From the NCBI GenBank assembly GCA_003166055.1, contig PMWR01000638.1:1-15879 (forward strand): a stretch of 15,879 nt of DNA, written 5' to 3'. Each line of letters starts with the position of its first letter. Position 1 is the stretch's first letter. Shown piece by piece: positions 8,006-13,358 of the stretch. This DNA is from Acidobacteriaceae bacterium. GTDB taxonomy: Bacteria > Acidobacteriota > Terriglobia > Terriglobales > Acidobacteriaceae. Below the pieces are notes generated by a model. That model was not told where the DNA came from. It was given only the letters and a program-made list of their open reading frames with translations, and did not search any database. Made by a program: the position numbers and the translations under genes.

Positions 8006-8650
8006 ATGCCCACGCCTTGGGAATCAGTACTTCCGAACCTGTTGGCCGGCGACGCGCCGCATGTGGCAGAACTGCCCATGGACAATGACGCGTTCGCCGG
8101 CTTCTACAGCCGTTCGGCTCGTCCCCTGTGGGCTTACCTGGCGCGCGTCTCCGGCGATCCGGCACTGGCCGACGACCTGATGCAGGAGAGCTACGTGCGC
8201 TACCTCTGCGCGTCGCAGCCCGCATCGCTTGCGTTGGAAGGCGAAGTCGCCGCCCGCCGCTATCTGTTCCGCATAGCGACAAATCTGCTGCGCGACCACT
8301 GGCGCCGTCCCCATTCCACATCGATTGAAGAACTGCCTGAAGAGTTCTTCGCTGCCAGCGCCAGCTCCGCACAGGCCGATTCGCAAGCCGTCCTCGGCCC
8401 GGCTCTCGCGCAGATGCGCCCTCTTGACCGCCAGCTTCTCTGGCTCGCCCACGCAGAGGGCTACTCTCATCGCGAGATCGCCGCAATCACCGGTCTCGCA
8501 TCGGCCAGCATCCGCCTGCTGCTCTTCCGCGCCCGCTGCAAAATCGCCCGCCTGCTCCAAAATCAGGCCCAGCTCCCGCTTTCAGTTCGGCTCAATGAGT
8601 CAGCCCGTCCAGAATCAGCCCGGCCTCTGAACCAAAGGAGCCAGCCATGA
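8006..8650 (+). CDS. ECF-type RNA polymerase sigma factor
   Basis: 214-residue sigma70-family regulator. Region 2 covers about 29-101 (FAGFYSRSARPLWAYLARVS, DPALADDLMQESYVRYL, YLFRIATNLLRDHWRR) and binds the -10 element and core polymerase. Region 4 covers about 132-184 (LDRQLLWLAHAEGYSHREIA, TGLASASIRLLLFRARCKIARLL) and is a helix-turn-helix recognising the -35. There is no region 1.1 or region 3, as expected for extracytoplasmic function sigmas. Start ATG 8006 has GAAAGG four bases upstream, which is tight. ATG 8078 (residue 25) would still leave region 2 intact. The stop codon overlaps the next start (ATGA, 8647-8650), so translation is coupled with the anti-sigma gene. The target promoter is not identifiable here. 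Confidence 0.92.
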   Translation: MPTPWESVLPNLLAGDAPHVAELPMDNDAFAGFYSRSARPLWAYLARVSGDPALADDLMQESYVRYLCASQPASLALEGEVAARRYLFRIATNLLRDHWRRPHSTSIEELPEEFFAASASSAQADSQAVLGPALAQMRPLDRQLLWLAHAEGYSHREIAAITGLASASIRLLLFRARCKIARLLQNQAQLPLSVRLNESARPESARPLNQRSQP

Positions 8651-9195
8651 CCCTGCGCCCGTGTTCCCATGAGAAAGAGGTCGCAGAGCTGCTGGCGCGC
8701 GGCCACTATCCCCAGGTCTGCACCCCGGAGCTTCGCGCCCACATCGGCTCCTGCCGCTCTTGCGCCGACCTGGTCCTCGTCACTCGTGCCTTCCAAGCCG
8801 CACGCGCCCAGACCGCAGCCGCCGTCAACCTTCCATCGCCGGGCCTGCTCTGGTGGCGTGCTCAACTGCGCCGCCGCAACGCCGCGGTCGAACGCATCGG
8901 CAAGCCAATCCTCGGCGCGCAAATCTTCGCCTTGTCCGTCTGCATTGTCTTCGCCATCGGATTTCTGGCCACCCAGGCCACCCATGGCCTTCGCTGGCTT
9001 TCATGGCTCGAAGGAACTTCGTTCGGCGGGTTTGGCTGGCCGTTGCAAATGCCGCAGGTACCCATGCTGCATCTGGATGCGCTGCTTAACTCCGGCCTTG
9101 GGATGCTGGTGCTCATTCCCATCCTCGCCACCCTGGTGTTGCTCGGCGGCGTGGCCATCTATTTCGCTTCGGAGCGAAAGAACGAGCCGCGCTGA
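8647..9195 (+). CDS. Zinc-binding membrane anti-sigma factor
   Basis: 182-residue protein whose ATG overlaps the sigma factor stop by 4 bp. A near-perfect AAAGGAG (8634-8640) lies six bases upstream. The N-terminal cytoplasmic part carries H32-x3-C36-x2-C39, the ZAS zinc anti-sigma signature, with C25 as a possible further ligand. Two membrane helices lie at about 89-110 and 150-173, with a short periplasmic loop between. ZAS proteins hold the cognate sigma factor inactive until an envelope or redox signal arrives. The pairing with the upstream sigma factor is inferred from the overlap and matching families. With only a roughly 40-residue external loop the sensing domain is small, which makes the upstream membrane protein a plausible extra sensor. 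Confidence 0.85.
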   Translation: MTLRPCSHEKEVAELLARGHYPQVCTPELRAHIGSCRSCADLVLVTRAFQAARAQTAAAVNLPSPGLLWWRAQLRRRNAAVERIGKPILGAQIFALSVCIVFAIGFLATQATHGLRWLSWLEGTSFGGFGWPLQMPQVPMLHLDALLNSGLGMLVLIPILATLVLLGGVAIYFASERKNEPR

Positions 9196-9221
9196 CTGGG
9201 CTTTACGGCTGACTCGTTGAC

Positions 9222-9250
9222 TTGCTGACCCGCTCTCGACGCGTTAGCCT
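9222..9250 (+). promoter_or_regulatory. Weak promoter candidate for the GNAT gene
   Basis: TTGCTG (9222-9227) and TAGCCT (9245-9250) are separated by 17 bp. The second element ends six bases before the ATG at 9257, and no Shine-Dalgarno is present. Each hexamer matches consensus at only three positions. The call leans on the same TAnnnT layout seen at three other genes in the window. Confidence 0.25.
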
Positions 9251-9256
9251 TTTCCG

Positions 9257-9814
9257 ATGCCAGACTCGCTCACGACAGACCATCTCCTGCTCCGCCGCTG
9301 GCGCGAGTTAGACCGCAAACCGTTTCAGGCCCTCAACGCCGATCCCCGCGTGATGGAGCACTTCCCGGCCACGCTCACGCCGGAAGAGACTGACGCCGGC
9401 ATCGCCCGCATCCAGAATCACTTCGACCGTCACGGCTTCGGCCTGTACGCCGCCGAACTGCGCGAGAGTGAAGTCTTCATCGGCTACGTCGGCCTGAGCG
9501 TCCCATCCTTCGACGCGCCCTTCACGCCGGCAGTTGAGATCGGCTGGCGTCTAGATTTCGACTTCTGGGGCCGCGGACTCGCCACTGAAGGCGCCCGCGC
9601 CGTGATGGACTATGCCTTTCAATCTCTCGGCCTCGCATCGCTGGTTTCATTTACAGTTCCCGCAAACCAGCGCTCCCGCCGCGTCATGGAAAAACTGGGC
9701 ATGGTCCACGACCCATCCGGCGACTTCGATCACCCCAACCTTCCTCTCGGCCACCCCTTGCGCCGCCACGTCCTCTACCGCCTCGCCGCCCCAGTCGGGC
9801 TTTCCAATCCCTAA
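9257..9814 (+). CDS. GNAT N-acetyltransferase (RimJ/RimL type)
   Basis: 185-residue cytoplasmic acetyltransferase of the Acetyltransf_3 branch, which moves an acetyl group from acetyl-CoA to an amine on a protein N-terminus or small molecule. It opens with the family-typical LTTDHLLLRRWRELD. The core strand EIGWRL (94-99) is followed by FWGRGLATEGARAVMDYAF (103-121), the acetyl-CoA pyrophosphate loop. VPANQRSRRVMEKLGMV (134-150) matches the conserved N-x-R-S-x-x-x-x-x-K-L-G-M segment near the C-terminus. No Shine-Dalgarno precedes ATG 9257, so translation may be leaderless. It lies 61 bp after the anti-sigma gene and ends 3 bp from the convergent folP stop, inside a heptamer repeat. The substrate cannot be told from sequence. 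Confidence 0.88.
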   Translation: MPDSLTTDHLLLRRWRELDRKPFQALNADPRVMEHFPATLTPEETDAGIARIQNHFDRHGFGLYAAELRESEVFIGYVGLSVPSFDAPFTPAVEIGWRLDFDFWGRGLATEGARAVMDYAFQSLGLASLVSFTVPANQRSRRVMEKLGMVHDPSGDFDHPNLPLGHPLRRHVLYRLAAPVGLSNP

Positions 9815-9833
9815 TCCCTATTCCCTATTGCCT
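9806..9833. repeat. Four tandem 7-bp repeats spanning two stop codons
   Basis: Consecutive heptamers AATCCCT, AATCCCT, ATTCCCT, ATTGCCT at 9806-9812, 9813-9819, 9820-9826 and 9827-9833. The array contains the GNAT stop (TAA 9812-9814) and the folP stop (minus strand, 9818-9820). The two neighbouring gene ends are therefore built from repeat units. Confidence 0.8.
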
Positions 9834-10753
9834 GCGTTTACCACCGCATCCGCCACCCGCGCCGCCTCCAACGCCGGCCGCACCGCGTGCACCCGAACCA
9901 CCGACGCCCCGTTGAGAATAGCCGCCACCATTGCGGCCAGGCTGGCTGTCTCGCGCGCTTCCACCGGCGCATCCCGGCCTCCGTACAAGGTCGCTAACGC
10001 CCTTCCCAAAAACGATTTGCGCGAAACCCCAACGAACAGCGGCCGGCCTAACGAGAGCAGCTCCGCCTGGCGCTCCAGAAGCGCAAAATTCTCGTCAAAC
10101 TTCTTCCCAAACCCGTACCCAGGGTCCAGTACGATTCTCTCAGCCGCAATCCCCGCGTGGGCAGCCCGCGCCAGGCTCGCCGCAAGGCCCGCCTCCACTG
10201 TCGCAAGCACTTCATTTGGAGCAAGCTGCGGCTGGGTCCGCCATTCCTCCGGCCTGCCCCGTGTATGCATCAGCACCACACCACATCCAGCCTCCGCGCA
10301 AGCCTCGGCCATGCCGGAATCCCAGAAAAGCCCACTCACGTCGTTCACAATCTCCGCTCCGGCAGCCACCGCGGCCCGCGCTGTCGCAGCCTTGTAGGTA
10401 TCCACAGAGATCACGGCGTTTGGTTCGGCGGCCAGAATCCCCACCAAGACTGGCAGCAGCCGCGCCTGTTCTTCCTCGGCGCTCACCGCAGGGGCCTGCG
10501 CAAAACCTTCCGCACCGGACGCCTGCGATCCTGTTTTCGAACCTGGCCGCGTGCTCTCCGCGCCCAAGTCGAGCAGGTCCGCTCCCTCGTCCAACAACCT
10601 GATTCCATGCGCGATGGCCGCTTCAGGGTCGAGAAACAGTCCGCCATCGCTGAACGAGTCCGGCGTAATATTCACCACCCCGCACAGCAGCGTTCGCCGC
10701 CCCAGTTCCAGCGTCCGTGTGCGCAGGTTCCACGCCATGATGGTTCGTTCCAT
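9818..10753 (-). CDS. folP: Dihydropteroate synthase
   Basis: TIM-barrel enzyme that joins 4-aminobenzoate to hydroxymethyl-dihydropterin pyrophosphate in folate synthesis; it is the sulfonamide target. Motifs in order: CGVVNITPDSFSDGG (pterin loop), GAESTRPGS, SVDTYKA, IVNDVSG, VLMHTRG, LDPGYGFGKKFDENF, VGVSRKSF and VVRVHAV. The frame is open to 10966 but would then overlap dacB. I chose ATG 10753 (311 residues), which has GGGGAG upstream; ATG 10780 and ATG 10738 are also possible. Two oddities are visible. The loop after ESTRPG is about 15 residues longer than usual and Gly/Ser/Ala-rich (KTGSQASGAEGFAQA). The closing RVHDV motif reads RVHAV. The catalytic Arg and His of that motif are kept, so activity is still likely. 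Confidence 0.92.
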   Translation of the reverse strand: MERTIMAWNLRTRTLELGRRTLLCGVVNITPDSFSDGGLFLDPEAAIAHGIRLLDEGADLLDLGAESTRPGSKTGSQASGAEGFAQAPAVSAEEEQARLLPVLVGILAAEPNAVISVDTYKAATARAAVAAGAEIVNDVSGLFWDSGMAEACAEAGCGVVLMHTRGRPEEWRTQPQLAPNEVLATVEAGLAASLARAAHAGIAAERIVLDPGYGFGKKFDENFALLERQAELLSLGRPLFVGVSRKSFLGRALATLYGGRDAPVEARETASLAAMVAAILNGASVVRVHAVRPALEAARVADAVVNAGNRE

Positions 10754-10823
10754 CGCCTTTTTCTCCCCGGTCGTGCTCATCGTCCAGCGCGACCCCGTCA
10801 CTGCCAAATCCCCCGCAACCGCC

Positions 10824-10837
10824 AGGAAGAACTTCCT
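10824..10837. promoter_or_regulatory. Inverted repeat in the folP-dacB divergent region
   Basis: AGGAAG (10824-10829) and CTTCCT (10832-10837) are exact inverted repeats two bases apart. They sit about 31 bp before the putative -10 of dacB and upstream of the likely folP starts. The symmetry and position would suit a dimeric repressor, but a single 6+6 match can arise by chance. Confidence 0.25.
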
Positions 10838-10867
10838 CCTGGATGGTACGCCAGACCGGTTTTTTGC

Positions 10868-10876
10868 TGCTAAACT
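10868..10876 (+). promoter_or_regulatory. Extended -10 promoter for dacB, probably leaderless
   Basis: TGCTAAACT is an extended -10 (TGn plus TAAACT, 4 of 6) ending six bases before ATG 10883. No -35 is evident at 17 bp. Bases between it and the ATG are pyrimidines (CCCTCC), so no Shine-Dalgarno can exist and transcription would start at or next to the A of ATG. Confidence 0.45.
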
Positions 10877-10882
10877 CCCTCC

Positions 10883-12556
10883 ATGAAGGCCTTTCCTCGA
10901 ATCCCAGCGCTCATTCTGGCCGCCGCATTCCTCTCCGCCGCTCTCTCCGGCCAGCCTCAAAAGCACACTACGCGCCCGTCAGGGCATTCCGCCCCCACCA
11001 CAGGCCAACTCGCTGACCGAATTCAGGTTATTCTCGCCGACCCGACACTGAGCCACGCCACTTTTGGAATCAGTGTAGCTACGCTCGACGGCCAGCCGCT
11101 CTATGGTTTGAACGAGGGCCGGTTGTTTGCGCCCGCCTCGAACGCCAAGCTGCTCACCACCGCCGCCGCCTTCGCGCTGCTGCCCGTTGACACGCTCACC
11201 TGGACCACCAACGTAGTCGCCGGCGGCGAAATCGACAACCAGGGAGTCCTCCATGGCGACCTGATCCTGCTCGGCGCGGGCGACCCCACGCTCAGCGCCC
11301 GACCCTATCCGTACCAACCACCTCAGCCGCCGCAAACCCCAGTCATTGCAACCCCTCAAGCCGCAACTCCTTCCACCCCAGTCCCCACGCCAGGTGAACC
11401 GGCCAAGCCTCCGCGTTCGATGGAAGTGCTGGAGTTGCTCGCCCAGCAGGTGGTGCAGGCCGGCGTCCGCACCGTCGACGGCAGCGTCGTGGGTGACGAC
11501 ATCTTCTTTCTCCACCAGCCCTACGGCTCAGCCTGGGCCTGGGACGATCTGCAGTGGGCCTATGGTGCTCCGGTCTCCGCACTCTCGTTCAACGAAAACA
11601 CGATCGAGCTGACCCTGACCCCCGATCCAGCCGCGCCCGGAACAACCTCCGCCGAGTGGATTCCTAATGTGGACTACTACACCCTCGATAACACCATGAC
11701 CCCGGCAAATAAAGGGGACACGCCCCATCCCGGCCTCGACCGCCCGCTGGGCAGCATGCTGGTGCGCGCCTGGGGTACAGCGCCGTCCGAGGGATTCCAC
11801 GCCGGTCTGGCCGTCGAAGATCCGGCGGATTTTACCGCGGCCGCATTCAGGCAGGCCTTGGTGAGCCGCGGCGTTTCCATCACCGGCGCAGCCGCGTCGG
11901 CGCACAGGTACTCGACCAGCACCATCGACTTTGCCGGTGAGCGCATCCAGCCGATCTCCCTGGTCGCTTCCGTAGTGAGCACCGTGGCCGCGCCGCTCCT
12001 GGACCGCAAAGTTCTCGCCACGCACGTTTCCGTCCCCGTGGCCGAGGACATCATGCTCACCAACAAGACCAGCCAGAACCTGCATGCGGAGTTGCTGCTG
12101 CGGTTGCTCGGCAAACTTTGCGGCACGGACGGCAGCACTGCCGAGGGGACGCGCGTGGTGCGCCAATTCATCCTCGACGCCGGCGTGGACGACGGAGATT
12201 TCTTCTTCTACGACGGCTCTGGCATGAGCATGGACGACCGCATCGCGCCCCGCGCCATTACCAGGCTGCTGGCTTACGGCTCACACCAGCTTTGGGGCCA
12301 GGCTTGGCGGGACACACTACCCGCCGCCGGCGTGGATGGAACACTGGTTGGACGGTTCAGGAATTCGCCCCTCAAGGGCCGCCTGTGGGCCAAGACCGGC
12401 ACGTTAGGTGAGACCAACGCCCTCTCTGGCTATCTGACAGGGGCCAGCGGCAAAACGCTGGTGTTTTCCATTCTGGTCAATGGCCACCGCCCTGGGAGCA
12501 CCGTGGAGCTTCAGGCCATCGATCGCATCGCCGAAGCAATTGCCGCTGCGGAATAA
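10883..12556 (+). CDS. dacB: D-alanyl-D-alanine carboxypeptidase/endopeptidase (PBP4, family S13)
   Basis: 557-residue class C penicillin-binding protein that trims or cuts D-Ala-meso-DAP peptide bonds in periplasmic peptidoglycan. A signal peptide covers about 1-23. All three penicillin-binding motifs are present: S86-N-A-K89 (SxxK nucleophile), S397-Q-N399 (SxN) and K504-T-G506. [16 protein letters not shown] and YDGSGMS are further S13 hallmarks. The long insertion between the first two motifs is as expected for the family. It includes an unusual Pro-rich, probably flexible stretch (about 141-178, [11 protein letters not shown] and similar). The start at ATG 10883 begins a good signal peptide but has no ribosome binding site. 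The gene is divergent from folP. E. coli relatives run about 480 residues; the extra length is mostly the Pro-rich part. Confidence 0.93.
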   Translation: MKAFPRIPALILAAAFLSAALSGQPQKHTTRPSGHSAPTTGQLADRIQVILADPTLSHATFGISVATLDGQPLYGLNEGRLFAPASNAKLLTTAAAFALLPVDTLTWTTNVVAGGEIDNQGVLHGDLILLGAGDPTLSARPYPYQPPQPPQTPVIATPQAATPSTPVPTPGEPAKPPRSMEVLELLAQQVVQAGVRTVDGSVVGDDIFFLHQPYGSAWAWDDLQWAYGAPVSALSFNENTIELTLTPDPAAPGTTSAEWIPNVDYYTLDNTMTPANKGDTPHPGLDRPLGSMLVRAWGTAPSEGFHAGLAVEDPADFTAAAFRQALVSRGVSITGAAASAHRYSTSTIDFAGERIQPISLVASVVSTVAAPLLDRKVLATHVSVPVAEDIMLTNKTSQNLHAELLLRLLGKLCGTDGSTAEGTRVVRQFILDAGVDDGDFFFYDGSGMSMDDRIAPRAITRLLAYGSHQLWGQAWRDTLPAAGVDGTLVGRFRNSPLKGRLWAKTGTLGETNALSGYLTGASGKTLVFSILVNGHRPGSTVELQAIDRIAEAIAAAE

Positions 12557-12567
12557 CGCTGTATCAT
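12540..12567 (+). promoter_or_regulatory. Promoter for the cytochrome c / membrane protein pair
   Basis: TTGCCG (12540-12545) and TATCAT (12562-12567, 5 of 6) are 16 bp apart and straddle the dacB stop. The -10 ends nine bases before ATG 12577 and there is no Shine-Dalgarno. The transcript would have a leader of only a few bases or none. Confidence 0.45.
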
Positions 12568-12576
12568 CAGAGCCAG

Positions 12577-12942
12577 ATGCGCTTCGGTTCCTTTGCTGCT
12601 TCAATCACTCTCCTAGCCTGTGCTGCCGGCGTTGCCGCCGCTCTGGCCGGTTGCCGCTCTCTGCCTCCGTCAAAACCCGAGGCGCTTTGGACTGTCGAAG
12701 AGGGTAGAGGCGCCATTGTCTACAGCCAGAAGTGCGCCAAATGCCATTACCCGACGACCACGCACGGCCTGCATGGGCCGGGGTTGCAGGCGCTCACCAA
12801 AGTGAAAGCAATGCCCTCAGGCGCGCCGCCCACCGACGAGCGCCTTACGCAGACCATTTTGTATGGGCGCGCGACGATGCCCGCCACGCAACTGACCGAC
12901 GACCAGCTCAGCGATCTGCTCGCATATCTGCACACGCTATGA
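12577..12942 (+). CDS. Small lipoprotein cytochrome c (mono-haem)
   Basis: 121-residue class I c-type cytochrome. The N-terminus is a lipoprotein signal with lipobox L-A-G-C26, so the mature protein should be lipid-anchored on the periplasmic face. C53-A-K-C56-H57 binds haem covalently. M101 in ATMPA, followed by LTDDQLSDLLAYLHTL, fits the distal axial ligand and the C-terminal helix typical of these domains. It would carry electrons between periplasmic or membrane partners; none is encoded next to it apart from the overlapping membrane protein. The gene begins 20 bp after dacB, and its stop overlaps the next start by ATGA (12939-12942). Its redox partner is unknown. Confidence 0.88.
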   Translation: MRFGSFAASITLLACAAGVAAALAGCRSLPPSKPEALWTVEEGRGAIVYSQKCAKCHYPTTTHGLHGPGLQALTKVKAMPSGAPPTDERLTQTILYGRATMPATQLTDDQLSDLLAYLHTL

Positions 12943-13307
12943 CCACCGACACCGGGAAGAACGCGCCAGCGCCGCGTCGAGAGTTCCTACCGCTGCCCGC
13001 CCTGGCGTTCATCAGTCTTTACCTTCTTGTTTTGGCCGGTGTGATCGTAGTGGGAGTCGTTGCGGGCGGCCACTATCCGCCTATCTTTCTCATCTTTGCG
13101 GCCGTCTTCATCGCCGCAAGCGGCGGGTTGCTGCTGCTGTTTCGCTGGGCGTGGGCGCTTGCCCTGGCCGCAGTTTTGCTTTTGGCGGTCTACGACCTGT
13201 GGATCTTCTCCGGTCAGCGTCAGGGAGCGGCCCTGGTCCAGGGATCTCTCAATCTGGTCTTCTTTCTCTACCTGGTGCGCACCGAGGTTCGCGCAAAGCT
13301 GCGTTAG
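12939..13307 (+). CDS. Small four-helix membrane protein, unknown function
   Basis: 122-residue protein starting at the ATG that overlaps the cytochrome stop (12939-12942). The frame is open further upstream, but that part is antiparallel to nothing functional and lies inside the cytochrome gene. A short polar N-terminus (1-18) precedes four predicted helices at about 20-43, 47-67, 69-90 and 97-114. A basic end (RTEVRAKLR) suggests a cytoplasmic C-terminus. Tyr/Trp occur at helix ends (YDLWIF), but no conserved His pair typical of a haem-binding membrane subunit is visible. I do not recognise a family. Coupling to the cytochrome gene suggests co-expression and perhaps a membrane anchor or partner role; this is inference. 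Confidence 0.75.
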   Translation: MTTDTGKNAPAPRREFLPLPALAFISLYLLVLAGVIVVGVVAGGHYPPIFLIFAAVFIAASGGLLLLFRWAWALALAAVLLLAVYDLWIFSGQRQGAALVQGSLNLVFFLYLVRTEVRAKLR

Positions 13308-13342
13308 GAAGCGCGGAAGGATTCTGCGATCTGGATGCGGAG

Positions 13343-13351
13343 TGGTAATCT
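13343..13351 (+). promoter_or_regulatory. Extended -10 promoter for the S9 peptidase, probably leaderless
   Basis: TGGTAATCT has the TGn extension and a TAnnnT hexamer (13346-13351). It ends seven bases before ATG 13359. The intervening TTTGCCC has no ribosome binding site. The hexamer itself matches consensus at only three positions, so the call leans on position and on the repeated pattern in this window. Confidence 0.35.
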
Positions 13352-13358
13352 TTTGCCC

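Noticed and set aside
9217..9250. TTGACT at 9217-9222 as -35 for the GNAT gene
   Set aside because: Good hexamer, but the spacer to TAGCCT would be 22 bp, too long for a sigma70-type promoter.
10754..10966. N-terminal extension of folP up to 10966
   Set aside because: It would overlap the start of dacB by 84 bp and adds 71 residues with no family similarity; ATG 10753 or 10780 is more sensible.
12732..12938. Upstream extension of the four-helix membrane protein
   Set aside because: It lies wholly inside the cytochrome c gene in another frame; the ATGA overlap at 12939 is the natural start.
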